Shown: positions 26,317 to 34,280, numbered from the stretch's first letter. The stretch: DNA of 64,000 nucleotides from Litorihabitans aurantiacus (GCF_030161595.1 NZ_BSUM01000001.1:3596001-3660000), one strand, 5' to 3'. Notes: generated by a model not told the origin, from the letters alone. Numbers and translations are program-made.

Positions 26317-26426
26317 AGGTTCGCCGTTCGGCGAGTGTCGTCCGGAGACGACGATGGGAGCCCTGCTGCCAGTTGAGGGCATAGGACTCCCGGGGATGAG
26401 CATACGACAGTTTCTGGCAGTTGTTG

Positions 26427-26663
26427 CTACGACTCGCGGCCAGAGTTGCTGCCGAGGCGTCCTCGCCGGCCTGTGATCTTGCCTCGGGTGCGCCATTCGT
26501 GTTCGGCTGCGGCGACGTCGTCGGTGTGGACGGCGACGCGTCCACGGTGTCGGTGGGAGCGGACGACGCCTCGTCGGGCCCAGGTGCGGATGGTGTCGGG
26601 GAGGATGCGGAACTGGCGGGCGGCGTCAGCTATCGGGAGCCACTTGTCGCGGTCGTCGGTCAC
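26427..26663 (-). CDS. Small MerR-like HTH protein
   Basis: 78 residues from a GTG at 26663 that overlaps the preceding stop as GTGA. The core 'WLPIADAARQFRILPDTIRTWARRGVV' is a MerR/helix-turn-helix-17 DNA-binding unit, and 'HRHRGRVAVHTDDVAAAE' the wing. The tail is basic. It is the last gene of the early operon before the phage tRNA, and may regulate early-to-late transition; this is inferred from fold and position. Confidence 0.7.
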   Translation of the reverse strand: MTDDRDKWLPIADAARQFRILPDTIRTWARRGVVRSHRHRGRVAVHTDDVAAAEHEWRTRGKITGRRGRLGSNSGRES

Positions 26664-26848
26664 CGAAAAGCCTCGCGCTGCTCGCGTTGCTGCTGGAGCC
26701 ACGCCTCCTCGCAACCGGAGCAGTAGGGGTACTCGGCCGCGATGGCGTTCGCCTCAACCTCGCTGGAGCAGTCGTCTCCGTACTTCGTGCCGCAGGCGAG
26801 GCAGAACGTGGACCAGGACGAGGCGCGAACCGTTGCGCGCTTGCTCAT
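26660..26848 (-). CDS. Small Cys-rich (zinc-ribbon-like) protein
   Basis: 62 residues with two CxxC pairs, FCLACGTKYGDDC and YPYCSGCEEAWL, a plausible zinc-ribbon/treble-clef. The N-terminus is basic (SKRATVRASSW). The ATG at 26848 overlaps the upstream stop (ATGA) and the gene ends in the GTGA of the HTH gene. It may bind nucleic acid; no family is recognised. Confidence 0.62.
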   Translation of the reverse strand: MSKRATVRASSWSTFCLACGTKYGDDCSSEVEANAIAAEYPYCSGCEEAWLQQQREQREAFR

Positions 26849-27567
26849 GCTGCCTCCGTGGGGGCGTTGTAGTGGATGAGGGTGACCTCGTCGTCGTTGA
26901 GGACGGCGGCGCAGTCGTCGTTGGTGCACTCGATGCGTGTCTCGTCGCCCTGGTAGCGGATGGGCTGGTGGACGAGGGTGAGGTGCTCGCACCGGGGGCA
27001 CGGCTTGTTGACGGGACGTGCGGGTGCCGCGCTGTCGGGCTCGGGGTAGCGGTGTCGCAGGGTGGCGACGTGACCGACGATCTGCCCTCGGAAGTCAGCG
27101 GCGTGGTCGGTCATGGCGAGGTAGATCCAGTGGGTGTCGATCCACAGGTTGGCGCTGCCGGGGAAGGTGTCGGTGTTGGGGCCGGCCATGTTGCGCCGGT
27201 TGGGGTGCTCGGCTCGGATGACGCTGATCCAGGAGTCGATGACGGACTCGAGCTCGTCGGCGTCGAGCCAGGCGGGGTGCAGCACGGTGGAGTGCGAGGG
27301 GTCGGTGGTGGCGACGATGTCGTCGCTGAGGCGGGCAGAGGAGGGCGGCTTTGCTAGGTCGGCGACGTGGCGCAGCCAGGACACGACGCCGGGGACAGCC
27401 GCGAGCGCGTTGCGCGTCTTGTTGACGCAGGCGAAGCAGAGCCGCAGGTCGCGCTCGGCGGGGCGCGGGAGGCATCCGCGGCACTCGCGGATCTCGTCTC
27501 TGCCGTCGCAGTCGGAGTAGTGCTGGCCGTAGATGGTGCAGCCGTAGTCGCACGTGGTCGTGGTCAT
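26845..27567 (-). CDS. Phage zinc-finger protein with multiple Cys pairs
   Basis: 240 residues. The N-terminus (about 6-55) is Cys-rich (CDYGCTIYGQHYSDC, ECRGCLPRPAERDLRLCFAC), a treble-clef-like array also present in early genes of actinophages. The middle (about 60-190) is helical with conserved Trp/His (HPAWLDADELESVIDSWI; LWIDTHWIYLAM). The C-terminal part holds a second ribbon (CPRCEHLTLVHQP ... IECTNDDCAAVL). It is coupled by overlap to the next gene. It resembles DNA-binding early proteins, but the substrate is unknown. Confidence 0.65.
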   Translation of the reverse strand: MTTTTCDYGCTIYGQHYSDCDGRDEIRECRGCLPRPAERDLRLCFACVNKTRNALAAVPGVVSWLRHVADLAKPPSSARLSDDIVATTDPSHSTVLHPAWLDADELESVIDSWISVIRAEHPNRRNMAGPNTDTFPGSANLWIDTHWIYLAMTDHAADFRGQIVGHVATLRHRYPEPDSAAPARPVNKPCPRCEHLTLVHQPIRYQGDETRIECTNDDCAAVLNDDEVTLIHYNAPTEAA

Positions 27568-27589
27568 GTGTGTCTCCGGGGATGACGAA

Positions 27590-27620
27590 GCCCCCGCCGA
27601 CCGGGGTGGTCGACGGGGGC
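27590..27620. terminator. Intergenic hairpin within the early operon
   Basis: GCCCCCG(C)CGACC pairs with GGTCG(A)CGGGGGC around a 5-nt loop. It lies 16 nt past the stop of the gene at 27636-27875 and just before the start of the zinc-finger gene, so it should reduce read-through of the leftward early transcript. Confidence 0.7.
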
Positions 27621-27635
27621 GTGCGGGGAACGGGG

Positions 27636-27875
27636 TCAGTCCTGGGCGTGCGTGGCCCAGTCGAGCTTCTTGCCCTCGGTGAGGCGGATCTCGAGGTGGC
27701 TCCCTCGGAAGGTGGTGCCGTGGGCCTGCAGGAGACGGTCGACGACGTCGCCGACGGTCTCGTCACGGCCGATGGCCGCGGCCGTGCGGGTGGTCTCGAC
27801 GTCGGGCCGGCCGCTGATGTGGACGACGAGGGCGTTGATCTGCTGGACGGGCTCGGGGCTGGTCTGCTCGGTCAC
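27636..27875 (-). CDS. Hypothetical phage protein
   Basis: 79 residues (GTG start at 27875) with a GAAGGGAAG ribosome site. Alternating strand/helix pattern: LVVHISGRPDVETTRTAAAIGRDE, then GDVVDRLLQAHGTTFRGSHLEIRL. No motif is recognised. It lies just downstream of the helicase gene and before an intergenic terminator, so it is transcribed with the replication genes. Confidence 0.55.
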   Translation of the reverse strand: MTEQTSPEPVQQINALVVHISGRPDVETTRTAAAIGRDETVGDVVDRLLQAHGTTFRGSHLEIRLTEGKKLDWATHAQD

Positions 27876-27936
27876 TGCGCTTCCCTTCTCGGTGGTTGAC
27901 GCCCGGAGTCCCGGGTCGCCTGGTGGTGCTGGTGGG

Positions 27937-29271
27937 TCATCCCCACCCGTCGTTCGGCATGGCGTGGCGTTCGGCGAACTCGGCTGTCTCGCCGCGCTTG
28001 GTGAACTCGACTCGTCCGAGGACGCCCTGCCGGTTCTTCGCGATCCCCATGTCGACGTTACGGTCCGCGGGGTCCTCGGCGTGAAGGAGCATGACGACGT
28101 CAGCGTCCTGCTCCACAGATCCCGAGTCGCGCAGGTCGGAGAGTTGGGGGCGGCCGTCGGCGCGCTGGGTGGAGCCTCGGTTGAGCTGCGCGAGGACGAT
28201 CACGGGGACCTGCATCTCCATGGCGAGCGTCTTGAGGTGGCGCGACCACTCCGTGACCATCTCGTACCGGGAGCGGCGATCGCCCGGGGTCGCCGACAGT
28301 AGGCCGAGGTAGTCGACGACGACGGCCGAGAGCTTGCCCAGGCGGGAGACGCTTCGGGCGTGCGAGCGGATCGAGTTGACCGTCGCGCCGGGGGAGTCGT
28401 TCACGGCGAGCCGGAGGGCTTTCATGGTGTCGGTGTTCTCGGCGATCCGTTCGCGATCGACCACCGTGAGTTCGGGGTTCCAGGGCGAGCGTCCCTTGAG
28501 CGCGCCGAGCTGCACCTGCGCGATGTAGGCCGTCGCTCGCTGCTGCAACTCCCTCCTGGTCATCTCGAGCGAGGTGAACGAGACGTACCCGTGACGGGTC
28601 AGCCAGAGGGCGACCTGCAGCCCGACGATCGTCTTGCCGATCGAGGGTCGGGCCGCGATGACGTACAGGCCACCGGGTGCCCATCCGCTAATGATCTTCG
28701 TGAGGCCCGGCCATGGCGTCGGGACTGTGCGGGTCTCGCGATCGAGCCCTGCGACGAACTCGTCGTAGTCGTCGCCGAGGAGCACGATGTCGGAGACGAT
28801 GCTGCTGCGCGTCCCGTCGATGAGGCCCCGCGCCATCTCGACCAGTTCACCGACCTCGCCTTCGCCGCGAGCGAGCTGGGAGATCTTGACGGCCGCGGTG
28901 GAGAGGTGCCGGCGTGTGGCGTAGTCCGCCACGAGGCGGGAGTAGTAGGCCACAGACCCGTCGGCACCGAGGGCTACCTCCTCGCACTCGATGAGCAGCG
29001 GTGCGGTGATTAGTCCGCGGTGGATCTGGTCGACGCTCGCCAGGTTGGCGTTGATCGTCGCGAGGTCGGTCGGCTTGCCCTCTCCGGCGAGGCGCTGGAT
29101 GAGCCCGTAGAGCTGCTCGTGTGCCGGGGTGTAGAAGTCGGCGGGGTTTAGCGTGAGGTCGTGGGCGACGCGACGCCCACGGGTCATGCACAGCCCCAGC
29201 AGCACCTTCTCCGCGTGCGGGTCGTGGATCACGGCCCGGTCGAGGGCGCTCGGGTCGAGCAGGTCGGTCAC
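27937..29271 (-). CDS. Replicative DNA helicase, DnaB-type
   Basis: 444 residues from a GTG at 29271 that overlaps the replication-initiation gene stop. Walker A is at 207-214 (ARPSIGKT), the DnaB-specific LEMTRREL at 235-242, Walker B at 316-320 (AVVVD) with YLGLL, and the arginine-finger/sensor region near 'DLRDSGSVEQDADVVMLL'. The N-terminal helical domain (1-150) is also present. It would unwind phage DNA, loaded by the upstream protein. Chromosomal dnaB is normally not in this context, so this is the phage copy. Confidence 0.93.
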   Translation of the reverse strand: MTDLLDPSALDRAVIHDPHAEKVLLGLCMTRGRRVAHDLTLNPADFYTPAHEQLYGLIQRLAGEGKPTDLATINANLASVDQIHRGLITAPLLIECEEVALGADGSVAYYSRLVADYATRRHLSTAAVKISQLARGEGEVGELVEMARGLIDGTRSSIVSDIVLLGDDYDEFVAGLDRETRTVPTPWPGLTKIISGWAPGGLYVIAARPSIGKTIVGLQVALWLTRHGYVSFTSLEMTRRELQQRATAYIAQVQLGALKGRSPWNPELTVVDRERIAENTDTMKALRLAVNDSPGATVNSIRSHARSVSRLGKLSAVVVDYLGLLSATPGDRRSRYEMVTEWSRHLKTLAMEMQVPVIVLAQLNRGSTQRADGRPQLSDLRDSGSVEQDADVVMLLHAEDPADRNVDMGIAKNRQGVLGRVEFTKRGETAEFAERHAMPNDGWG

Positions 29272-30194
29272 GGCTGTCCTCTCGTTGGTGCGGCGTCCCA
29301 GACGGAGCTGGTCGCCTTCTGGGTGGCGGTGGGCTTGGACTTGTTGAGCCAGGTGCGGAATGTGGCGTCCCAATCGCGCATCCGCCGGTCGTTGGCTTCC
29401 GCGTGGTTACGGAATGCGACGACCTGCTCGTCGATATCGGTGCGCTTTTCGAGCGCGAGCTTGTAGTGCGCCGCGTTCGGGGCCCAGGACTTCGGCAGCG
29501 GCCTCTCCGGCTTCCTCCTCGACGGCGTCTCGTCGTCGTGCTCCTCACCGTCCGACTCGGTCCGGATGCCATCGGGACGAACGCTCGGAGACGGAGTTGG
29601 AGTAGGAGAGGGAGTAGGAGTAGGTGCCACCGAAACGAGACCCAAAGGTGAAGTTGCGCTAGGCCCAAACGGGACCGAAACGGGACCGAAGCCAGTACCG
29701 AAAGGGTCCTCGGGGAGAGTGCGCGACCGAGGGTCGATGACGGGTCGCTCGAGCACCTCCGCCACTGCCGGGTTGTTCCACCCGGCGAGGTGCGGTTCTC
29801 GCGTCCGGATCTTGTTCGCCTCATGAACGAGCACGCCGCGGATCGTGGCGGAATCGACGGCGGCGTATGCCTTCGTGAAGGAGACGGCCATTCTGGGCTG
29901 ACGCATGAGGCCGTCGAACCGTGCCCAGGACCGCACGAGGCATTCCTCCGTGTCCTCGTCGATGACGATGAACAGTCGAGCCTCGAGGCAGGCGGCAAGG
30001 GTCCGGACGGAGTCGGCGTCCAGCCCCGCCGCCGCCGCCGCGAGGCGTCCCGGCCGCCAGTCCACGACCCCGCAGTAGGACAGGCGGGGGTGGTCCCAGA
30101 GCGTCTTGTAGAGCCACTGGGCTGGGTAGGGGAGCGCGCGCCAGTCGTCGTCCGTGCTGGCGCTCACGTTCCAGCGGGCGAAATCACGGGGCAT
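29268..30194 (-). CDS. Phage replication initiation protein (DnaD/helix-turn-helix-type)
   Basis: 308 residues. The N-terminal 120 residues (DWRALPYPAQWLYKTLWDHPRLSYCGVVDWRP ... LEARLFIVIDEDTEECLVRSWARFD) match winged-helix replication initiators of actinophages. A Thr/Pro/Ser linker (about 185-220, TPTPSPTPTPSP) leads to a C-terminal helical domain (about 235-300) that probably loads the helicase encoded next. The ATG at 30194 is two nt after the preceding stop. The gene ends in the GTGA of dnaB. Confidence 0.78.
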   Translation of the reverse strand: MPRDFARWNVSASTDDDWRALPYPAQWLYKTLWDHPRLSYCGVVDWRPGRLAAAAAGLDADSVRTLAACLEARLFIVIDEDTEECLVRSWARFDGLMRQPRMAVSFTKAYAAVDSATIRGVLVHEANKIRTREPHLAGWNNPAVAEVLERPVIDPRSRTLPEDPFGTGFGPVSVPFGPSATSPLGLVSVAPTPTPSPTPTPSPSVRPDGIRTESDGEEHDDETPSRRKPERPLPKSWAPNAAHYKLALEKRTDIDEQVVAFRNHAEANDRRMRDWDATFRTWLNKSKPTATQKATSSVWDAAPTRGQP

Positions 30195-30196
30195 CC

Positions 30197-30673
30197 CTAG
30201 GACGCCTCCTCGAGGATGCTGCGGGGCGCGGTGACGCCGGCCTCGGCGAGTCCACGGATGAGGTCTCTGTCGACGTCGCGGCCGAGCTTCTCGAACAAGG
30301 CGGCGAGGATGAACTCGTTCCCGCCGATGCGGGTCTCCTCGGCGTGCCGGTGCATCATCACGGCCAGGGCCGCTAGCGCGAGGTCGTAAGCCGACTGCTC
30401 GTCTCCCACGCGGAAGGGCAACTCGTGCCCGTCCGGGAAGGTCGCGGTCGCGACGGAGCCCGTGACGGCGACCTCGGGGAGCTTGTCGTGGGCCACGATG
30501 ATGTGCGTGTTCAGGTCGACCGTGATCGGGCAGGCCATGGCGGTTCCTTCCTGGGTGCTGGTCGGCGTCGGGATGGTCGAGGTGTCGATGTCCTCGCCGT
30601 TGTCGATGCGTCGGCGCTGCTCGACGAGCCACGCCTTGGCGGTCTGGCGGTAGTTCTCTCGCTCGCGACTCAC
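30197..30673 (-). CDS. Hypothetical early protein with two possible starts
   Basis: The frame spans 158 residues from a GTG at 30673, overlapping the upstream stop as GTGA. A second ATG at 30538, preceded by the start-associated sequence AGGAAGGAACCGCC, would give 113 residues (MACPITVDLNTHIIVAHDKLPEVAVTGSVATATFPDG). The short form has an alternating strand pattern followed by helices (YDLALAALAVMMHRHAEE, FILAALFEKLGRDVDRDLI). The first 45 residues are charged and helical and may be a separate translated segment. No function is recognised. It precedes the replication initiator. Confidence 0.6.
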   Translation of the reverse strand: MSRERENYRQTAKAWLVEQRRRIDNGEDIDTSTIPTPTSTQEGTAMACPITVDLNTHIIVAHDKLPEVAVTGSVATATFPDGHELPFRVGDEQSAYDLALAALAVMMHRHAEETRIGGNEFILAALFEKLGRDVDRDLIRGLAEAGVTAPRSILEEAS

Positions 30674-31107
30674 GGGGCGTCCTCGTAGAGGTCGCCCGAG
30701 AGCACGTCGGTGACGATCCGCCGGATCATGTCGTCTCGCTGCGTGATGGTGCCGGGGTAGCGCGCGGGCAGGCCGTCCTTCACCTCGCGGATGACGTCGT
30801 CGTGGCGGAGGTCGCGATCCCCGGCCGCGACAGCGGCTCTAGCCACCTTCCCGGCGGCCTCCTCGGACCGTCGGATCAGGTCGCGTACGACGAACTCGCC
30901 CTCGGTCATCTCGACCGTCTTGGCGTAGTCGATGGTGGCCTCGTTAATGACGGCTTCGGCGTTCTCCTCGGGCGTCTGGCAGTCAGGGCACAGGACGCCG
31001 ACTTCGCGGCCGAGGTCGTACTGGAGGTTCCACTCGCCGTGGCCCCGGTACCGACGACGGCAACGCATGCACTTCTCGACCTTGCGGTCACTGGGGTGGA
31101 TCTTCAT
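30670..31107 (-). CDS. Small zinc-ribbon early protein
   Basis: 145 residues from an ATG at 31107 (ATGA overlap). The N-terminal 45 residues have a CxxC pair (KCMRCRRRYRGHG) and a second one in LCPDCQTPEEN, a zinc ribbon. The rest is helical (AEAVINEATIDYAKTVEMTEG; VVRDLIRRSEEAAGKVARAAV; HDDVIREVKDGLPARYPGTI). It may bind DNA; no family is recognised. It sits in the same overlapping operon as the winged-helix gene. Confidence 0.58.
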   Translation of the reverse strand: MKIHPSDRKVEKCMRCRRRYRGHGEWNLQYDLGREVGVLCPDCQTPEENAEAVINEATIDYAKTVEMTEGEFVVRDLIRRSEEAAGKVARAAVAAGDRDLRHDDVIREVKDGLPARYPGTITQRDDMIRRIVTDVLSGDLYEDAP

Positions 31108-31415
31108 CGGGCCACGGCCTTCCAGTAGTGAGCGGCGTTCCCCATGGAGGAGCGACCGAGACGGTCCGCGACGCGTTCGACCTCGCCGGCGCGCTCGAGC
31201 TCGGAGCATCGGGAACGGATGGACTGCGGCGAGGCGGGCTTCCACCCGTGCTCGCGCTGGCGGCGCTGGTGGGCGGCGACGAGCTCCTCGTGGGTGAGGG
31301 CTCCGCCCTGGGTCAGGATCGCGAGCACCTGGCCGCGGTGGGTGGTGACGTCGACCTTGTCGCCCGCGAGGTGCGAGGTGGTCGGGTCGGAGTTGCGTGC
31401 GAGTGCGGTGTTCAC
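31104..31415 (-). CDS. Winged-helix protein, putative
   Basis: 103 residues from a GTG at 31415. The sequence RGQVLAILTQGGALTHEELVAAHQRRQREHGWKPASPQSIRSRCSELERAGEVERV is a winged-helix DNA-binding unit, with 'ALTHEEL' as helix 2 and 'SPQSIRSRCSEL' as recognition helix. Phage proteins of this type are often early transcription factors. The gene overlaps both neighbours by 4 nt. Confidence 0.7.
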   Translation of the reverse strand: MNTALARNSDPTTSHLAGDKVDVTTHRGQVLAILTQGGALTHEELVAAHQRRQREHGWKPASPQSIRSRCSELERAGEVERVADRLGRSSMGNAAHYWKAVAR

Positions 31416-31810
31416 TGCGGTGCCTCCTGCTCGAGCGCCGTGATCCCGGCGTAGGTCATGCGGATGATGGATTCGGCGGATGCCGTGTCGATGAGGAGGA
31501 CGGGACCGATGCCTTCCCGCCTGCCTTGTGCGCCGGTTCGCCACCGCGAGTAGGTGCCGGTTCGCACGGCGACGCCCCTGTCCCGCAGGACCGTCATCGC
31601 GTGGTCGACCAGGGTCGAGGCGAGGAGGACGTTGATCCCGGTGAGGGCGCTCAGCACGTCCGCGAGGCGGCTCCGGTCGGTCATGCCGTCGCAGTCCTCG
31701 TCGAGGAGGGTGGTGCTGACGACGTAGGTGTCGGAGTAGGTGGAGAAGGGGGTCGTGTAGTCGTCGACGCACGCCGAGGGGAAGGTGAGGTCGGGGATCG
31801 TGGCGCTCAT
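31412..31810 (-). CDS. Hypothetical early protein
   Basis: 132 residues from an ATG at 31810. After an N-terminal 'DLTFPSACVDDYTTPFST' segment, 'DVLSALTGINVLLASTLVDHAMTVLRDRGVAVRTGTYSRW' and 'GPVLLIDTASAESIIRMTYAGITALE' have alternating strand/helix character. No motif or domain is recognised. It overlaps the upstream gene by 4 nt and the downstream winged-helix start by 4 nt. Confidence 0.5.
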   Translation of the reverse strand: MSATIPDLTFPSACVDDYTTPFSTYSDTYVVSTTLLDEDCDGMTDRSRLADVLSALTGINVLLASTLVDHAMTVLRDRGVAVRTGTYSRWRTGAQGRREGIGPVLLIDTASAESIIRMTYAGITALEQEAPQ

Positions 31811-32310
31811 CGGACCCGCCCCCCGACGCTGCGGTGACCGAGGGAGGCGCGGCCGTCGGCGGAGAGCCACTCGTACTGCTTCCGCCAGGTCTTGCCGATG
31901 ACGCCCCGATGGAGGCGCACACGCTTCTGGACGAACCCGGTGTAGTCCCACTGGTGGTCGGGGTCGTCCTGGGTGGTGCAGAAGTCCGGGCAGGCCGTCT
32001 CCGGCGGGGCGGGGAACGTCTCCTCCGTGAGGTCCATGCAGGTCAGGTAGAGCCAGTGTCCGAACTGCGCGGCGACGTTGACGGCCATCGATTCGGGAGC
32101 TTCGATCCGGACCTCGGTCGGCCCCTCGGCCTCAGTCCAGTCCTCCCGGAAGCGGACAGCCCACGCGCTGCCCGCGTTGCCGTCGTCGTCCGCCCACACC
32201 CGGGCCTTGGAGACGTGCACCCATCCCTCGCTCCCGTCGGACAGCACTACGCGGTGGCACGAGTCCGAGCACCAGTCGTAGTGCACGGTTCCGGTCGCGA
32301 CGGCAGTCAC
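31807..32310 (-). CDS. DUF6907-like Cys-rich protein
   Basis: 167 residues if started at the GTG at 32310, which has a GGGGGA site and overlaps the corrected upstream stop; a GTG at 32337 gives 176. It has two Cys pairs, DWCSDSCHRV near the N-terminus and 'TACPDFCTTQDDPDHQWDYT' later, the second a Cys-x3-Cys with acidic/His residues that marks DUF6907-like proteins of actinobacteria and their phages. Four neighbours share related Cys patterns, suggesting a family expansion. The function is unknown. Confidence 0.62.
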   Translation of the reverse strand: MTAVATGTVHYDWCSDSCHRVVLSDGSEGWVHVSKARVWADDDGNAGSAWAVRFREDWTEAEGPTEVRIEAPESMAVNVAAQFGHWLYLTCMDLTEETFPAPPETACPDFCTTQDDPDHQWDYTGFVQKRVRLHRGVIGKTWRKQYEWLSADGRASLGHRSVGGRVR

Positions 32311-32683
32311 TGAACGTCCCCCGTCCAGCGCCGACACCCTCTACGGCGTCGGCGGCAGCGACGATCTGAGCGGCGAAGGCTCGCGCCTCGGACGGAGTCA
32401 TGTAGTCGTTGCCCTCGAAGCCGGCGTTCCCGCCCACGACGACGGAGACTGCCGGGACCCCGATGTTCAGCGGGAAGGCGAGAGTCGGGCCGTCGGCAGG
32501 CATCCGCCAGCGGTCGCCCACCGGGTCCTCGTCCGAGCCGAACTCGATAGGCGTCGCCACCCCGTAGTGCCCGATGGAGTCACCGTCGTCGTAGCAGAGG
32601 GTCGTGTCGCACCACGGCTTGTGGGGGCGGAGGCTGTCGAGGAACCTGTTGAACTGCTCCTCCGAGACGTCGGGGGCGGTCAT
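32307..32683 (-). CDS. DUF6907-like small protein (3' frameshift suspected)
   Basis: About 125 residues. The N-terminus has 'KPWCDTTLCYDDGDSIGHYGV', a Cys pair followed by Asp/His as in the neighbouring gene. The central 'PLNIGVPAVSVVVGGNAGFEGNDY' is strand-rich and the end 'MTPSEARAFAAQIVAAADAVEG' is a helix. As sequenced, the frame runs on through the next gene. A single extra G in the GGG run (plus 32337-32339) would end it with a GTGA overlap at 32307-32310, which fits the rest of the operon. It may be a duplicate of the gene at 32680. Confidence 0.6.
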
Positions 32684-33021
32684 CGACGCGCCTCCTCGAT
32701 GAGGCGGGCGGCGGCGACGAGCTCGTCAGCCAAGGCGCGTGCGTCCTCCGCGGAGAGCCACAGTTCGATGTCACGATCCTCGGCCCAGATCTGGACGACC
32801 GGCCGGCCACGGTAGACGTGAGTGCGACGGGTGGCCGTGACCGCGAGGCGCTCGCGCCCGGAGAGCAGCTCGCTCGGGTAGCCCTCGAAGGTGTTCGCGG
32901 GCGCGAGGTTGATCCAGACGTCAGGGGACATGCACCACTGGTCGTCAACGTGGGCCTCGCCCGTGTGCCCCTGGCCATCACGGCACCAGGGCTGGCAGGC
33001 GACGGGGGCGATCTTGCTCAT
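32680..33021 (-). CDS. DUF6907-like small protein
   Basis: 113 residues. 'ACQPWCRDGQGHTGEAHVDDQWCMSP' at the N-terminus is the Cys-x3-Cys/His pattern, and 'LSAEDARALADELVAAARLIEE' a terminal helix that aligns in style with the end of the preceding gene (MTPSEARAFAAQI). These look like paralogues. The ATG overlaps the upstream stop by 4 nt. The function is unknown. Confidence 0.62.
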   Translation of the reverse strand: MSKIAPVACQPWCRDGQGHTGEAHVDDQWCMSPDVWINLAPANTFEGYPSELLSGRERLAVTATRRTHVYRGRPVVQIWAEDRDIELWLSAEDARALADELVAAARLIEEARR

Positions 33022-33353
33022 CGCGACACCTCCGCCGCGTGAGCGCGGACCGCGGCTACGGCGGCCAGGATCGCGCGAGCGAAACTCTCCGCCTCGGTCA
33101 AGGTGAGGGGAGCGTCGTCATCCTCCTGCTCGCTGAAAGTCAGGAGCGTGAGGTGGTCAGGCGAGGTCTCGATAGCGAGCCGATCGACGTGCGCGTCCTT
33201 GGTCCGGATCGACGACGGCAGTCCGTCCTTCTCGAGGTCCACGAAGAACATGGGCCCGACGACGCGTAGGCCCTGCTGCTTCCACTCGCCGTCCGAGTAG
33301 AACGAGGTAGGCGTCGGGATGACGTCGGCGGGGTTTGCTGGCACTATGGCCAT
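33018..33353 (-). CDS. Hypothetical early protein, paralogue-like helix
   Basis: 111 residues from an ATG at 33353 preceded by the AGAAGGAACCGCA start-associated sequence. 'GLRVVGPMFFVDLEKDGLPSSIRTKDAHVDRLAIETS' is beta-rich. The end 'LTLTEAESFARAILAAVAAVRAH' repeats the 'T..EA..FA..I..AA.AV' helix seen in two downstream genes, so the last 25 residues of several proteins here are related. There is no Cys pair. It is the first gene after the terminator at 33418-33463. Confidence 0.55.
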   Translation of the reverse strand: MAIVPANPADVIPTPTSFYSDGEWKQQGLRVVGPMFFVDLEKDGLPSSIRTKDAHVDRLAIETSPDHLTLLTFSEQEDDDAPLTLTEAESFARAILAAVAAVRAHAAEVSR

Positions 33354-33392
33354 TGCGGTTCCTTCTCTCAGGTCGGCACTGCTGTTGTTCGT

Positions 33393-33463
33393 CGAGTCGT
33401 TGGCGCGACTCGTGATGACGCCCCCAGCCCGGTCGTTGGCGCGATCGGTCAAGCTGGGGGCGT
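33393..33463. terminator. Double hairpin between two early operons
   Basis: Two hairpins occur in a row. The first is CGAGTCG/CGACTCG at 33393-33412, the second ACGCCCCCAGC (33418-33428) with GCTGGGGGCGT (33453-33463). They lie directly past the stop of the HTH gene at 33479-33679 in its direction and just ahead of a gene with its own strong ribosome site, so one transcript probably ends here and another begins. The words GTCGTTGGCGCGA also recur in both loops. Confidence 0.65.
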
Positions 33464-33478
33464 TCGTCTTGCCCGGGG

Positions 33479-33679
33479 TCATCGGGACCACTCGGGGCGG
33501 GCGTCGAGGAACCGGTCGAGCTCGGCCTTGGTGAACCGCTTCCCGAACCCGGTGTCGATGGGGATGAGGTCGCCCTTCTCCTGCAGGCCCTCGACGGTGC
33601 GCGAGGAGCAGTCGAGGTAAAGCGCGGCGGTCTGCACGGTCATCGCTCCGGGCCAGCCGTCGATGCGCGTGACGCTCAT
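33479..33679 (-). CDS. Excisionase-like small HTH protein
   Basis: 66 residues. 'MTVQTAALYLDCSSRTVEGLQEKGDLIPIDTGFGKRFTKAELDRFLD' is a complete MerR/excisionase-type helix-turn-helix with wing, as in phage directionality factors and Cro-like small regulators. It is followed by the double terminator. It is coupled by overlap to the tiny membrane protein upstream. Xis is possible; regulator of early genes is equally possible. Confidence 0.68.
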   Translation of the reverse strand: MSVTRIDGWPGAMTVQTAALYLDCSSRTVEGLQEKGDLIPIDTGFGKRFTKAELDRFLDARPEWSR

Positions 33680-33798
33680 GCGAGCCACACCGCGACGACG
33701 AAGCCGAGGAGCGCACCGAGGGCGGCGAGGGCGGCCCAGCCAGCGGCGTTGGCGAGGCGGTGCGCTCGGGGCGTCCACCGGATCGCGGGGGCGCTCAC
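33676..33798 (-). CDS. Tiny single-pass membrane protein
   Basis: 40 residues from a GTG at 33798, overlapping both neighbours by 4 nt. It has a basic N-terminus (RWTPRAHRLAN) and then a continuous hydrophobic segment (AAGWAALAALGALLGFVVAVWLA). This fits a phage small membrane protein such as a superinfection-exclusion or toxin/holin-like factor. Its reality rests on the clean overlaps on both sides. Confidence 0.5.
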   Translation of the reverse strand: MSAPAIRWTPRAHRLANAAGWAALAALGALLGFVVAVWLA

Positions 33799-34280
33799 TT
33801 CTCGGCCTCGAGAGCGGCGAGCTCGTCGCGGAGCTTGGCGGCGCGGGCGTCGCGCTTCGCCTTGTCGCGGCGCTCGCGGCGGGTCTCGTCCGTCTCCCAC
33901 ACGACCTCGGTCGTCAGGACCTCGGCGACCGCGCCGTAGGACTCGAGCAGCCGTGCCAGACGAACCGCTGAGGAGCGCGACTTGAACAGGTGGCCGGTCT
34001 TGGGCCAGAAGAACTTGTCGTCGCCGAAGCGCTCGATCCACGCCGCTCGCTCCTCCGGGTCGGCGAGCCAGCCCTCGGGCTTCCAGGTGTGGTCGTAGTG
34101 CGCGAGAAGGTCGAGGCCGTCGGGCTGGTCGACCGCGTCGATCACGGCCTCGGCCGTCCAGATCTCCCAGTCCTGCAGGGAGTCGCGGGTGCGCCAGATC
34201 AGGGACGACGGCGGCAGCTCGGTCATCGCGACCGTGTAGGCCTTCTCGGCGAGAAGGGTGTGTCCGTACTCACGGGACAT
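33795..34280 (-). CDS. Hypothetical early protein
   Basis: 161 residues. It has an ATG at 34280 preceded by AAAGGAACCACCG, the phage's start-associated element, and lies directly after the terminator at 34306-34334. It contains 'WRTRDSLQDWEIWTAEAVIDAVDQPDGLDLLAHYDHTWKPEGW' and a long, highly charged C-terminal helix (about 118-161: RRERRDKAKRDARAAKLRDEL). The helix suggests a nucleic-acid- or protein-binding role; no family is recognised. Confidence 0.55.
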   Translation of the reverse strand: MSREYGHTLLAEKAYTVAMTELPPSSLIWRTRDSLQDWEIWTAEAVIDAVDQPDGLDLLAHYDHTWKPEGWLADPEERAAWIERFGDDKFFWPKTGHLFKSRSSAVRLARLLESYGAVAEVLTTEVVWETDETRRERRDKAKRDARAAKLRDELAALEAEK

